This document shows positions 13,501 to 23,319 of a DNA stretch of 64,000 bases, piece by piece; the stretch's first letter is position 1; each line of letters starts with the position of its first letter. Under the pieces are notes generated by a model, which searched no databases, was not told the origin of the DNA, and saw only the letters and a program-made list of their open reading frames with translations. A program made the position numbers and the translations under genes. This stretch comes from Muscardinus avellanarius (Eukaryota > Chordata > Mammalia > Rodentia > Gliridae), in the NCBI GenBank assembly GCA_963383645.1, contig OY726572.1, positions 69,238,856 to 69,302,855 of the forward strand. The letters run 5' to 3'.

Positions 13501-16500
13501 CTCTTAGTAATTTTCCATCTACTGATCCCATCCCCACTCCCTGGCTATACATTAACTCTTGCCCATGCTATATTCAGAGCTGAGCCCAAACTCTCTTTCC
13601 CACCAAAAAATCCCATTGTCAACATCCCCATACATATTGTGATGGTCCTGAATAAAGTCTTTTACAGTGCTTTAACAAGAGTCAGTGAATAAAGTTTTCT
13701 TTAACATGGGCCATAGCTCTTGCAAGGCAGCTCTCTCCTCTTCAGTCTTAGAAGTGGTCTGGTTATTGCACCATCTTTTGTTGACACTGCATTCACCTCT
13801 GTAAATGTTCCCTTTCTATATTGCTCTGAAAATTATTCAGTTCAAGTATGCCATCTGTTCTTGTTGGCAACTTGACTGACTTACATAGCTTCTTACATTA
13901 GTACTCCATTTTAAAAAAAGAAAATGAGCTAAAATAATTTAAAAACATATAAGCTAAAAGATAACATACTGATTCTAAAAACTATTTTTGAACATATACA
14001 TCAATAAAAAATATATTTATATGTGTATACATATATCTATATAATCATGTGTCACATGCAGTCAATGATAAACTGCATGTATGATGGTGGTCCCACAAGA
14101 CTAAAATGGAGCTGGAAAATGTCTATTGCCTGATAAATTACCATTGTAACATTGTAGTGTAACCTGCCACTCACATTACTGTACTATCAGTCATATAAAA
14201 GTATACCAGTACAATTATATACAGTGCATAATACTTGGTAATTATCATAAACCACTCTGTTGCTACTTTGCATTATTTGCTACAGTTGTTTTAGAGTATA
14301 TTTCCACTTATAAAAAAGCTTACCATAAAACAGTATGCTGTGTTATGATATCACAGCCTTAAACATCTTGTATTTACTGCATCTCTCCACTGCATCAAGA
14401 GGCAGCTGATTGAGTGATTGACCTCTACCAACTATGTTTGTGTAAGTGCATGCTATGATGTTTGCTTAAGGACACATTTATTGGCAATGCATGATTATAT
14501 TAGGCTACAAGTTAAAGTTATGAAGAAACATTTAGCAAGATACTTCATGAGCAGTGAGCATTCCATATCTGCTTAATATCATGAACATATTAGCAAATGG
14601 TGACTTAGATGAATTGTGTCTAAAAATGACCAACAAATGTTTTGTCCATTTTATTTTATTTTTTAAATTTTTTTATTGGTGTATTACATTCATACATCAT
14701 ATTGGGGTAAAAAACTTGTGTGTACATACATGTACACATCACTGTTTTAACCCCTACCCAATTCCCACCCCATTCCCTCCCCGCCCCTCCTTCCCTTGCT
14801 TGGCTTAGTGATTGACTTCGATATGTTTAAGTACATTGTGTGTTTTTGAGATTTTCCTCCCCCACCCCCTTTCTCCTCCTTTAGGTTGTCTTGTTTGCTC
14901 CTCTATAGGATTTCCTTTTTCATCTAGAGTTCCTCCTATGACCTATTTCTCCCTAGCTCTCACATATTAGGGAAAGCATCTGATTTCTTATTTTTTTTGT
15001 GACTGACTAATCTCACTTAGCATAATGTTCTCTAGTTCCATCCATTTCCCTGAAAATGATGTAATTGAGGTTTTTTTTTTAAAGGCTGAGTAAAATTCCA
15101 TTGTGTACATATCCCACAGTTTTGTAATCCATTCATCTGTTGATGGACATCTTGGCTGGTTCCATAGTTTGGCTATGATGAATTGTGTAGCTATGAATAT
15201 AGATACACATGCATTAGTTTGGTAGTTTGGTTTCCTATCTTTTGGGTAGATACCCAGAAGTTAACCCACAGTTTTGTAATCCATTCATCTGTTAATGGAT
15301 ATCTTGGCTGGTTCCATAGTTTGGCTATGGTGCATTGTGCAGCTATGAACATAGATACACATGCATTAATTTGGTAGTTTGGTTTCCTTTCTTTTGGGCA
15401 GATACCCAGAAGTGGTATTGCTGGATCAAATGGTAGATTTGTTCCCATTCTTCTGAGGATTCTCCATATTGTTTTCCAAAGTGGTTGCACTAATTTGCAG
15501 TCCCACCAACAATGTTTTAGAGTTCCCACTTCTCCACATCCTCGCCAGTATCTGTTGTTGTTTGTGTTTTGAATGATTGCCATTCTAGTTGGAGTTAGGT
15601 GAAATCTCAGGGTAGTTTTGATTTGCATCTCTCTGATTGCCAGTGATGTTGAGCATTTTTTCATGCATTTATTGGCCACTTGAATTTCTTCTTTTGTGAA
15701 GTGTCTATTTAGTTCGCTTGCCCATTTTGTTATTGGATGCTTTGTTTTCTTAGTGTTGAGTTTCTTGAGTTCTCTGTATATTCTAGATATTAGTCCTTTA
15801 TCAGAGGGGTAGGTGGCAAAAATCTTCTCCTATTCTGCTGGCTCTCAATTGAGGTTCTTGACAGTTTCCTTTGCTGAAGAGAAGCTCTTCAGTTTCATGC
15901 AATCTCACATATTGATTCACCTTTTAATTTGTTGTGCCTTTGGGGTCTTGTTGAGAAAGTTTTTAATCTGTGCCTCTGTGTTGCAGTGTTGGACCTATGC
16001 CCTCTTCAAGGAGCTTCAAAGTCTCTGGTTTGATTTCCAAGTCTTTGATCCATCTTGAATTGACTTTTGTACAGGGTGAAAAAGTGGGATTAATTTCCAA
16101 TTTTCTACATATGGTTAACCAGTTTTGCCAACACCATTTGTTGAACAGGCTATCTTTCTTCCAGTGTATGTTTTTGGCTCCTTTGTCAAAAATCAATTGG
16201 CTGAAAGTGTGTGGACTTGTTTCTGGGTCTTCTATTCTGCTCCACTGGTCTATGTATCTTTTTTTTTTTTTTTGCCAGTACCATGCTGTTTTTATTACAA
16301 TGGCTTTGTAGTATAGTTTAAAGTCAGGTATTGTGATTCCTCCTGCATGGTTTTTGTTGCTGAGAACTACTTTGGATATTCTGGGCTTTTTGTTATTCCA
16401 AATAAATTTAAGGATTGATTTTTCTATGTCTGTGAGGAATGATCTTGGTAGTTTAATGGGCACTGCATTGAATCTGTAGATTACTTTTGGGAGGATGGCC

Positions 16501-19500
16501 ATTTTAATGATATTTATTTTGCCAATCCATGAACATGGAAGATCTTTCCATCTTCTAAGATCTTCGATTTCTTTTTTCAATGTTTTATAATTTTCTTTGT
16601 AGAGCTCTTTTACCTCCTTGGTCAAGTTTATTCCTAAGTATTTTATTTTTTTTGTGGAAGATCCTGAGTGGAAGTGTTTTCTGAATTTCTTTTTCAGTGG
16701 ATTTATGGTTGGTGTACAGGAAAGCTTCTGATTTTTTAAGATTGATTTTGTATCCAGACACTTTGCTGAATTTTTTGATCAGTTCTATAAGCCTTTTTGT
16801 TGAGTTTGTTGGGTTTTCTAAATATAGTATCATGTCATCTGCAAATAGTGAAAGTTTGAGTTCTTCTTTTCCTATTTGTACTCCTTTGATTTCCTTTTCT
16901 TGCCTTATTGCTCTGGCTAGAGTCTCTAGCACTATATTGAAGAGAAGTGGTGATAATGGATATCCTGTCTCATTCCTGTTTTTAGGGGGAATTCTTGAAG
17001 TTTTTTCCCATTTAATATGATGTTAGCGGTGGGTTTATTATACATTATCTTAATGATGTTGAGATATGTCCCTTCTATTCCAATTCTCTGCAGTGTTTTT
17101 ATCATAAATGGATATTGGATTTTATCAAATGCCTTTTCAGTGTCTATTGAAATGATCATGTGGTTTTTGTCCTTGATTCTGTTTATATGATGAATCACAT
17201 GGATTGATTTTCGTATGTTGAACCAGCCTTGCATCCCTGGGATGAACTGTACCTGGTCATAGTGTATGATTTTCTTTTTGTGGTTTTGAATGTGTGTTGC
17301 TAGTATTTTGTTTAATAGTTTTATACCCAAGTTAATCAGAGATATAGTCCTGTAGTTTTCCTTCCTTGAACTGTCTTTATTTGGTTTGGGGATTAGTGTG
17401 GTGTTGGCTTCATAGAATGTATTTGGGAGAGTCCTAGTTTTTTTCTATTTCATGAAATAGTTTGAGAAGTATTGGGGTTAGCTCTTCTATAAAGGTTTTA
17501 TAGAATTAACTTGGAAAGCCATCTGGTCCTGGGCTTTTCTTTGATGGTACGCTTTTTTTTTTTTTTCAGTTTCAATCTCTTTGATTGTTATTGGTTGGTT
17601 TAAATGTTCTATATCTTCTTGACTCAGTTTAGGAAGGTTGTATTTATCTAGGAAGTTGTCAATTTCCTCCAGATTTTCCATTTTGTTAGAGTATAGTTTT
17701 TCAAAGTAGTTTCTGATAATCCTCTGGATTTCTACACTTTCAGTAGTAATGTCTCCTTTTTCATCACTTATCTTCATAATTTGGGTTTTCTCTTTTTTTT
17801 TTTTTAGTTAGGTTGGCTGTGGTTTATCTATCTTGTTAATTTTTTCAAGAAACCAGCTTTTGGTTTTGTTGATTTTCTGTATTGTTTTTTATTCTCTATT
17901 TCATTAATTTCTGCTCTAATTTTAATAATTTCCCATCTTCTACTGGCTTTGGGGTACAATTGTTCCTGCTTTTCAAGGGCTTTGAGGTGTATCATTAGGT
18001 TATTTATTTGAAGATTTTCTGTTTTACCTATGTGAGCACTCAGTGCTATAAATTTTCCTCTTAAAACTGCCTTCAAAATGTCCCAGAGGTTTTGATATGT
18101 TGTATCTTTATTTTCACTTGTTTCTAGAAATTTCTTGATTTCACCTCTTACATCTTCTATGACCCATTCTTCATTCAGAAGTGTGTTGTTCAGTCTCCAC
18201 ATGTTTATGTTGTTTCTCTGGGTCTTCTTATAGTTGATTTCTAGTTTCATTCCATTATGGTCTGAAATGATACAGGGAAGTATGTAACATTTTTTGAATT
18301 TGCTAGTGCTCATTTTGTGTCCCAGGATGTGATCTATTTTGGAGAAGGTTCCGTGAGTAGCTGAGAAAAATGTAAACTCTGCTGTAGTTGGGTGAAATAT
18401 TCTATATGTGTCCAACAGGTCCATTTGATTAATGGTGTTCTTCAGTTCTGAGGCATCATTACTGACCTTTTGTCTGGAAGATCAGTCTAATGTTGTGAGA
18501 GGTGTGTTGAAGTCTCCCAGTATTATTGTATGGGATTTATATGTGACTTTATGTCACATAGAGTTTTATTTATGAAAGTAGCTGCACCTATGTTTGGGGC
18601 ATAGATGTTGATTATTGTTATTTCCTCTTGCTGGATAATTCCTTTTACCAGTATAATATGACCTTCTTTGTCTCTTCTAATAAGTTTGGGTTCGAAGTCT
18701 AACTTGTCTGATATCATAGTTGCTATTCTTGCTTGCCTTCAAGTTCTGTTAGCATAGATTACCTTTCTCCAGCCCTTTACCTTGAGTTTGTTCCTATCTT
18801 TACTTGTAAGGTGTGTTTCTTGTAAGCAGCAGATGGATGGATTCTGGTTTTTAATCCATTTTGCCATTTTTATGTCTTTTTATTGGGGAGTTGAGGCCAT
18901 TTACATTCAGTGTGATTATTGAGAGATAACTTAATTCCTAACATGTTAAGGTTTTATTTGTTTGAGATACTGTGTATTCTTCTTCGCTTAGTTGTCTGCT
19001 GGATGGAAAATCTTGTTTCTTTGGTTCTGGTGTGTATTACCTATTTTTTCTTTGTAGTTAATCACCTTGAGTATTTTCTCTAGTGCTGGTTTTGAAGACA
19101 TAAATTCTTTCAGTTTCTGTTTGTCATGGAAGCTTCTTATTTCCCCATCTAATTTGATAGTTTTGCTGGGTAGGAAATTTTTGTCTGGAAGTTGTTTTCT
19201 TTCAGAGTTTGGAATATGTTATTCCAAGCCCTTCTGGCTTTCATGACTTGGTTTGGGAAGTCTGGAGTGATTCTAATTGGTTTGCCTCTGAATGTCACGT
19301 GGCCTTTTGTTTTTGGTGCCTTTAAGATTCTCTGCTTGGCTTCCACATTGGTCATTTTGACAGTTATGTGGCATGGAGAACCTCTTCTCTGATCCTGTCT
19401 AAAGGGAGTTCTATAAGTTTCCTGGACCTGTGTATTGACCTCTTGTTCTATGTTTGGAAAATTTTCTGCTATTACTTCCTTGAAAAGATTATTGATCCCT

Positions 19501-22500
19501 TTAATTACACCTTCTTTTCCCTCTTCTATTCCAATTATTCTTAGGTTAGCTCTTTTAAAATGGGCACATAAAGCTGGGCGTGGTGGTGCATGCTTGTAAT
19601 CCCAGCATTTGGGAGGCTGAGACCGGAGGATCGCGGTTCGCGGACAGCCTCAGCTACTCAGTGATGCCCTCTGCAACTTAGTGAGACCCGGTTTCAAATA
19701 TAAAGAATAAAAAATAGGGCAGGGGGTGTAGCTCGGAGGTCAAATGCCCCTGGGTTCCATCCCCAGACCCGCAAAAAATAAAAATAAAAATAAATAAAAT
19801 GGGCACATATTTCTTCAATGTCAAATTCCTGCTGTCAGATTTTTTTTTCTAAATTTTAAACTATGCATTTGTTTTTGCAGTGATCGTCTTCTAGGAGCAA
19901 GATTCTATTCTCCATGTGGTCTAATTGATTGTTTATACTTTGAATTGAGACCTTTACTTCAATGATTGCATCCTTTGTTTCTTTTAGACTCTCTCTAAAT
20001 TCTTTTCGAAAGTCCTATATTATTCCCACAGTTATATTTCTGATTTGATCTTCTGGAGATCTCTGAATTTCTGTGTTATCAGGTTCTGATGTGGGCATTC
20101 ATTGCTCCACTGTTATTCCTCTTTCCCATGATTTCAGAAGTTTGTGCCTTTTCTGGTTCTTCCCTGGGTCACTACGACTTCACTTAGGGTACTCTGGATC
20201 TCAGTCTGTGGTAATCTCAATCACCACTACTCCTTTACTGGGTTGTATCACAAAGTCTCAGACCCAGGGAGTTAATTGAGGCTGTGCGAGACCATGGGGG
20301 TGCCAGGCTGGGTGTTTTCCCACGGGGAGCTGTGACTAGGGTGTGGTATCTTTGCCATCGCTACTCCTTCACTGTGTTTGATTGCAAAATCTCAGACCTA
20401 GGTAGATTATCAAAGCTGCCCAAGTCCCTGGGGCTGCAGTACTGGGATTTCTCCCTTAGGGGCTACAAATTTCACTCATGGTTGTTGAGTGCGCTGATCT
20501 GGAACTGTCATGGACTCGGTGGACTCGCCGCCACCACTGGCAATATGGCGCCACTGCCATGCCCTCGGCCATGAGGCTGGCGTATTTCTTTTCTGGTTTC
20601 TTTTTTTTTTGGTGGTATTGGGGTTCCTGGAAGCCCTTCTACCTCTGGGATACACTCCCACGGGCTACACTCCCAGACCTATTTTTTTACTTTTCTATGT
20701 GGAAACAGGGTCTCTTAAGCCAGCAAAGCTGTCTCCAAACCAGTGTGATCCTCCTGTCTCCGCCTCCCAAGCGCAAGGATTACAAGCGTGCGCCACCACG
20801 CCTGGCTCTTTTCTGGTCTTGAGCTCCGTTTGGAGTCCCTGGAGGGCAAGCTGAGCTTGGCCACTGGGAGTTTTAGACATTCTTTGTGCTGAAAAAACTG
20901 CTGAATTACACCCAGATGATCCGCAGCTGCTCACTTCAGCTCCTTGTTTACCTTTCCTCTCTGGACCCCGGTGGGTTGTTGAGTGAGCCGATCTGGGGCT
21001 GTGGTGGGCTCAGTGAACTAACCACAGCTACTGGCTATATGGCGCTGCTGTTGCGCCCTTAGATGTGAGGCTGGCTTATTTCTTTTCTGGTTTTGAGCTC
21101 TGTTCTGAGTCCCCTTCTTCTCTGGAGCCTGGTGCTGCGAGGAAAGATGGTGCTGGTGCGGCTCCGTTGCTGCAGTGCAGGCTAGTTTCTTTTTTGGTCT
21201 CTGGTTGTTCTTCTAGCCTTCCTTTTTTCTGTCACTTTTATTTACAGTTTTTATTTCTCTGCTGATGGTGTTTTCTGTCTATGAAAAGTGCTGATTTTGT
21301 GGCAATAGAGATCGAGTGTTAGCGGGGCTCATAAACACTGTTTTTCTCGGTCGCCATCTTCCCGGTCTGTTTTGTGCATTTGTTACAAATTTTCATCAAA
21401 ATTGGGGTAATACTGTCCATTATTTCTTCAATATTGTTCTTGTCTCCTCTCTTTTAGAGACTCCAATTACACATATATTAGATTGCTTGAAGTTGTCCCA
21501 CAGCTGGCTGATGATCTTTCCATTTAAAAAAATATTCTTTTATTTTTATTTCATTTGGATTGTTTCTATTTTTATGTCTTCAAGTTTGCTAATTTTTTCC
21601 TCAGCAAAGTCTTATCTGCCATTAATCCTATTTAGTATTTTTTATGCAAGAAACTGTAGTTTTTACTTCAAGAAGTTTTGGTTCTTTTAAAATATCTTCT
21701 ATACTTCTAATTAGCTCTTCGAACATATGGGATATAATTATAACAACTGATTATTTCTTCATGATAGGTCATAATTTCCTGCCTTTCTGCATACTTGTTA
21801 AGTTTTTATACGATATCAGATGGTAGGAATTATCTAGCTGGGTGCTGAATATTTTTGTATGTTGTATTCTTGAGCTCTGTTCTGAGGTGCAGTTAACTTA
21901 CCTAAAACAGTTTGATCTTTTGGATCTTGTGTTTACATTAGGTAAACTCAAGCACTATTAAGTCTTGGGCTTTTCATATCCTACTACTGATATGAGACCT
22001 TTCTGAGTGCTCTACCCAATGTACTATGATTTTTGAGGATTTCCAGGTTGACTGATATGAACAGGTACCATTTCTCTTATCAATACTTGGCCTATAGCAA
22101 TTTCAGGTGGATCTTTCTTTGGCCTTGGGAAATTTTATCACATGTATGTGCTAACCAGTGTTCTGCTCTTTAGGTCTTCAGAGTTTTATATGCACCTCTT
22201 TCCTTTCCTCCATGTAGGTCTTTCTCCTCTAGCTAGCTTGTTCTCCCTGAATTCCCAGATCCATTTCCTCAACACTAGAAGATAACCAGCACATGCTTTT
22301 GCACTAGAAACTTTCTCAAGACACTAGACTGGGACAATTTTAGGTTTCCTTTAATTTGCTTCCTGACCCTCAGGTATCTTTGGTCTTTGTGCCTGATGCA
22401 TGCCACGTCTTAAAAACTTTTTTCCATTTGTTTTGTCTAGTATTTTGTTTATCTCAGGCAAGAGGGTAAATCTGGTCTCTGTCACTCTATTTAGGGTAGA

Positions 22501-23319
22501 CCAGTGACTTGCTTTCAATGGATAGAATGTGGAGAAAATGACACTGTACTACTTTTGAGACCAGGACGTAAAATGTATTTTGGCTTCTTGTTTGCTCTCC
22601 CTCTCTTTTGAATCAGTTGCTCTGGAAGGAGCCAGCTGCCATGGAATAAAGACATTCAACCAGCTCTTCAAGGAGATCCAAGTTGTAAGGAAATAAGAAC
22701 TCCTGCCAACAACCATGTGAATATTCCATCTTGAAAATGGATCTTCCAGTCTCAGTCAAACTTCAGATAATTATAGGTATGTCTAATATCTTGACTACAA
22801 TCTCGTGAGGAACTAAAGCCTGAATCACCAACCTAAGCTGCTTATGAATTCTTAGTTCACAATAACCATGTGATAATAAATGCTTATTGTTTAGGTCATT
22901 ATGTTTTGGTATTATTTGTTTCACAGAAACAGGATGGCATTCGCTCTCTGGGTGTCACTTGGGGGCTACTGGATATGGGGAACTGGTGCAATTTTTACTC
23001 TAAGTAATAACTGTGGTCTCTCCTCCAGAAACCGCATTTTTGCTTTCAGGATAAAACCAGTAAACACAGGTGTACTCACCACAAAAGGGAGGATGCACTC
23101 GTGTTGATTTTGTACCATGTATAAACTGAACAGAGACATACGGCTGGGACCCATCAAGCTGCAGGCGAGAGAGAAAAAGTTCTGCAGAGCCTCACATAGG
23201 TTGGAGCAGATATCAGCCCAAGTTGGTAGTGCAGTATGCACGATGAGAAGCCTTGGAGGTTGCTGGTTAATCTGCAAGGTGGTGGAGGGCGCTTTACCAA
23301 TAGTTCTCCTGTGATGCAT
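1753..23319 (-). CDS. M1AP: M1AP, meiosis 1 associated protein (5' part: coding exons 2-4; gene continues off the left edge)
   Basis: Three exons on the minus strand join to 198 codons plus one base that match the N-terminal part of mammalian M1AP as I recall it (80, 62 and 56 codons; the first two boundaries fall exactly where the human exons end). In mammals M1AP acts in meiotic prophase with the SHOC1-TEX11-SPO16 (ZZS) group that promotes class I crossovers, and biallelic loss causes spermatogenic arrest. No catalytic motif is visible. The order is 23080-23319 (start ATG), 2847-3032, 1753-1921, with introns of about 20 kb and 0.9 kb. All visible splice sites are canonical and no stop or frameshift breaks the joined frame. 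The remaining exons were not found in bases 1-1752, so they lie outside the window. Confidence 0.93.
2030..2243 (-). mobile_element. Young GC-rich B1-ID SINE with target-site duplication
   Basis: The subfamily is marked by GGGGTTCCTGGAAGCCCTTC in the ID half and AAGCCAGCGCGCGCGGCTGG in the B1 half. GAGGAGATTTA flanks it at 2019-2029 and 2244-2254. Confidence 0.95.
2262..2310 (-). pseudogene. U2 snRNA-derived fragment (5' region)
   Basis: On the minus strand the stretch from about 2310 matches the start of U2 snRNA: the block CTTCTCGGCCTTTTG then ACTAAGATCAAGTG, with about three changes over 30 bases, then weakens. Only the first part of U2 is kept, which is typical of the many dispersed U2 pseudogenes. 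It lies just beside a SINE target-site copy (2244-2254). Confidence 0.6.
2520..2707 (+). mobile_element. B1-ID SINE ending in (CA)n
   Basis: Both halves are present; GAAGATTATA occurs before and after it. The tail has become a CA repeat. Confidence 0.9.
2847..3032 (-). CDS. M1AP: M1AP coding exon 3 (residues 81-142)
   Basis: The exon begins [20 protein letters not shown] after a CTCTGCAG acceptor and ends TSLE before GTAAGA. It has 186 bases, 62 codons, phase 0 on both sides, the same length as the human exon. The substitutions are conservative for the family. Confidence 0.93.
3350..3520 (-). mobile_element. L1 3'-end fragment
   Basis: A T-rich start followed by TTATTGGTGCACCGTATTCA and a pyrimidine-rich CCCC/TCCC block matches the 3' end of the L1 at 14652 in the same orientation; it is 5' truncated. 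Confidence 0.7.
3691..4395 (+). mobile_element. Old L1 ORF2 fragment
   Basis: The sequence parallels the C-terminal third of mammalian L1 ORF2 (TTTTTGACAAGG, CTCAAAATAGATAAAAGACC, GCACAGGCAACAGAAG blocks) but is full of stops. It abuts the opposite-strand L1 at 4408. Confidence 0.75.
4408..6119 (-). mobile_element. L1 element, 5'UTR plus ORF1 only (3' part missing)
   Basis: The 5' end at about 6119 starts GGAAGATGGCGACCGAGAAA, the same start as the full L1 at 21367. The CpG-rich 5'UTR covers 6119-5376, then ORF1. Similarity to the other L1 stops at about 4408, just after the ORF1 stop, and there is no ORF2, 3'UTR or A-tail. L1 copies usually lose the 5' end, so this 3' loss is unusual. Confidence 0.85.
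4413..5375 (-). CDS. L1 ORF1 protein, uninterrupted 320 codons
   Basis: The reading frame encodes an L1 ORF1p: a basic N-terminus, a long coiled-coil segment (about 45-125), then the RNA-binding core with [10 protein letters not shown] and a C-terminal domain with [12 protein letters not shown] and [20 protein letters not shown]1p is the RNA-binding chaperone that coats L1 RNA. No stop interrupts it, in contrast to the same region of the L1 at 14652-21367, so the copy is either younger or lightly mutated. It cannot move alone because ORF2 is absent. Confidence 0.85.
   Translation of the reverse strand: MTQGKNPEKAQNSEIMGKRNNTGAMNAHNPTTSEPDKTENQRFLEDQIRKITVEIIEVLRKELRESQKETKDAINEVKALIQSTNNRLDHMGNRISLLEDEQSKNECIVSNLEKNIQQQESDIEEIWAHLKRANLRIIGIEEGKESETKGINNLFKEVIAENFPNIEQEVDTQIQETYRTPFRQDRRRGSPRHIIVKMTNVEAKQRILKATKTKGQLTFRGKPIRITPDFPNQVMRARRAWSNIFQTLKENNFQPKISYPAKLSIKLDGEIRSFHDKQKLKEFMSSKPALEKILKEINYKEEIGNTHQNQRNKSFHPTDK
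6365..6485 (-). mobile_element. Short, old L1 3'-end-like fragment
   Basis: A T-rich stretch, TTATTGCTGCATAATAAATTA and a CCTCTGACCCTTCCCTC block resemble the 3' end of L1. Weak match. Confidence 0.4.
6524..6582 (-). mobile_element. ID half of a SINE
   Basis: TTGTACTGGGGATTGAAACC to CCTACAGCCC only; no B1 half. Confidence 0.7.
6784..7060 (+). mobile_element. B1-ID SINE with a (TA)n expansion in the middle
   Basis: AAATTGTATCCTTTT flanks it at 6769-6783 and 7061-7075. A (TA)n run of about 44 bases (6942-6985) lies where the A-rich linker between the halves should be. Confidence 0.93.
7168..7368 (-). mobile_element. B1-ID SINE
   Basis: Both halves complete; TCTTGAT at 7161-7167 and 7369-7375 is the likely target duplication. 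Confidence 0.9.
7555..7985 (+). mobile_element. L1 3'-end fragment, plus strand
   Basis: It contains the L1 blocks AGGAAAGTGGATGAAACTTG and AGTGAGATTAGTCAGTCATA, a G-rich 3'UTR and an A-rich tail after ATAATTAAAATGCATGA. 5' truncated. Confidence 0.75.
8310..8446 (+). mobile_element. B1 half of an older SINE; ID half continues at about 8700-8745
   Basis: Split by the SINE at 8450-8665. GATGGTGGTGTAGATTAGAGGTAGAATG at 8702 looks like its ID half. Confidence 0.65.
8450..8665 (+). mobile_element. B1-ID SINE inserted in an older one
   Basis: Full dimer, A-rich tail, followed by (GATA)n/(GACA)n (8667-8696). Confidence 0.88.
9005..9078 (-). mobile_element. ID monomer
   Basis: GGCCTCATGCATGCTAGGCAAGTACTGAGCTCTATACC is the classical rodent ID element, with the tRNA-like A box, and differs from the ID half of the dimers. 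Confidence 0.8.
9115..9322 (+). mobile_element. B1-ID SINE with target-site duplication
   Basis: CTATTATTTC at 9105-9114 and 9323-9332 flanks a complete dimer with a long A tail. Confidence 0.93.
9572..9996 (-). mobile_element. Older SINE split by a younger SINE (inner about 9658-9885)
   Basis: The ID half of the outer copy is at 9572-9640 and its B1 half at 9886-9996. The inner copy is a full dimer in the same orientation. Confidence 0.75.
10030..10350 (-). mobile_element. L1 3'-end fragment present as two tandem copies
   Basis: CTTTTATTGGTGCATTGTAA near 10046 recurs as CTTTTATTGGTGTATTGTAA near 10197, each followed by CCTCATA, a CCCCTTCCC block and a TGTNATTGAGATT segment. The two units are about 150-165 bases each. 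Confidence 0.7.
10529..10780 (-). mobile_element. B1-ID SINE with an (AT)n tail
   Basis: TTAACGCATAT at 10518-10528 and 10781-10791 flanks it. The tail region is (AT)n then T20. Confidence 0.92.
10815..10998 (-). mobile_element. B1-ID SINE, slightly truncated
   Basis: Begins inside the ID half (CAGGGGCCTTCTACCTCTG), complete B1 half. Confidence 0.85.
11003..11100 (-). mobile_element. B1-half fragment
   Basis: GTCTTACTAAGTTACC and CTCAGCTCCCAAGTACTGGG; no ID half. Confidence 0.65.
11127..11324 (-). mobile_element. B1-ID SINE
   Basis: Full dimer ending CCACCACGCCCGGC. Confidence 0.9.
11325..11886. other. AT-rich M1AP intron, no recognisable feature
   Basis: Nothing supported on either strand. 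Confidence 0.6.
11902..12105 (-). mobile_element. B1-ID SINE with target-site duplication
   Basis: GATAATAAATAATTT (11887) and GATAATATATAATTT (12106) flank the dimer. Confidence 0.9.
12121..12601. other. AT-rich M1AP intron, no recognisable feature
   Basis: Nothing supported; 12730-12950 is also unassigned. Confidence 0.6.
12614..12717 (-). mobile_element. 5'-truncated young SINE with perfect target-site duplication
   Basis: AGGAATGCGACT at 12602-12613 and 12718-12729. Only the ID half and linker are present. Confidence 0.93.
12954..13398 (+). mobile_element. Older SINE split by a younger SINE (inner about 13089-13317)
   Basis: The outer B1 half is at 12954-13088 and the ID half at 13320-13398; CAAATACCA flanks the outer copy. 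The inner dimer ends in (AAAT)n. Confidence 0.85.
13440..13725 (+). mobile_element. Ancient retroviral LTR-like remnant
   Basis: A pyrimidine-rich 3' part with CTCTCTTTCCCACC, CCTGAATAAAGTC (AATAAA near 13651) and TTTAACA-type ends resembles an old ERV LTR. No internal coding remnant is visible next to it. Confidence 0.4.
14040..14530. mobile_element. Ancient DNA transposon remnant (family tentative)
   Basis: Blocks GTATGATGGTGGTCCCACAAGA, TCATATAAAAGTATA and GCATGCTATGATGTTTGC resemble a mammalian mariner-type (Tigger/MER-like) element from memory. The exact family could not be set. Confidence 0.45.
15113..15416 (-). repeat. 152-bp tandem duplication inside the L1
   Basis: The block beginning CCCACAGTTTTGTAATCC at 15113 recurs at 15265, and both copies run through GATACCCAGAAG. 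The copies differ at several positions, so the event is not recent. Confidence 0.85.
15190..18900 (-). pseudogene. L1 ORF2 remnant (endonuclease and reverse transcriptase, many breaks)
   Basis: Open fragments follow in order: endonuclease part (18717-18523, NIYAPN), 18424-17828, 17777-17487, reverse transcriptase parts (17330-16932 with [10 protein letters not shown]; 16932-16585 with the catalytic FADD), then C-terminal parts 16625-15963 and 15679-15191. At least six frameshifts or stops separate them, so no protein is made. Confidence 0.85.
19000..20160 (-). pseudogene. L1 ORF1 remnant interrupted by a SINE
   Basis: The region is closely similar to the intact ORF1 at 4413-5375 but carries several indels and a 225-base SINE. 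The longest open piece is 19355-19149. Confidence 0.8.
19571..19795 (+). mobile_element. B1-ID SINE inside the L1 ORF1 remnant
   Basis: AAAATGGGCACATA, an L1 sequence, is duplicated at 19557-19570 and 19796-19809. Confidence 0.95.
20598..20807 (-). mobile_element. Young SINE inside the L1 5'UTR
   Basis: CTTTTCTGGT at 20588-20597 and 20808-20817 flanks it. A short CACGGGCTACACTCCCA re-duplication lies inside its ID half. Confidence 0.93.
21382..21850 (-). mobile_element. Older L1 fragment that received the full-length L1
   Basis: Blocks such as CTTCAATATTGTTCTTGTC, ACTCCAATTACACATATATT and TTGCTTGAAGTTGTCCCACAG match an older mammalian L1 on the minus strand. Confidence 0.6.
21851..22439. 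other. M1AP intron, unassigned
   Basis: Unique-looking sequence without a supported element. Confidence 0.55.
22440..22930 (+). mobile_element. Ancient LTR-like remnant A
   Basis: Blocks CTGGAAGGAGCCAGCTGCCAT, CAATCTCGTGAGGAACTAAAGCC and AATAAATGCTTATTGTTTAGG resemble an old mammalian LTR-type repeat. It shares its ordered 3' blocks with the remnant at 30839-31560. Confidence 0.4.
23080..23319 (-). CDS. M1AP: M1AP coding exon 2 (start codon, residues 1-80)
   Basis: Translation starts [14 protein letters not shown] and ends HECILPFV. The non-coding part of the exon runs back to about 23373, where a CCTATAG acceptor is seen. The donor at 23079 reads GTG|GTGAGT. The frame is also open upstream of the ATG to the acceptor, but the ATG at 23319 matches the family start and leaves the known 80-codon first coding segment. 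The exon ends in phase 0. Confidence 0.93.

Larger units (their letters stand above)
14652..21367 (-). mobile_element. Full-length, inactivated L1 with target-site duplication
   Basis: About 6.3 kb of L1 (without the two SINEs) runs from the A-tail at 14652 to the 5' end at 21367. Flanking copies of TGTTTTGTSCATTT at 14638-14651 and 21368-21381 match at 13 of 14 bases. Order on the minus strand: 5'UTR (about 21367-20165), ORF1 remnant (about 20160-19000), ORF2 remnant (about 18900-15190), 3'UTR. SINEs at 19571-19795 and 20598-20807 interrupt it. Confidence 0.9.
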
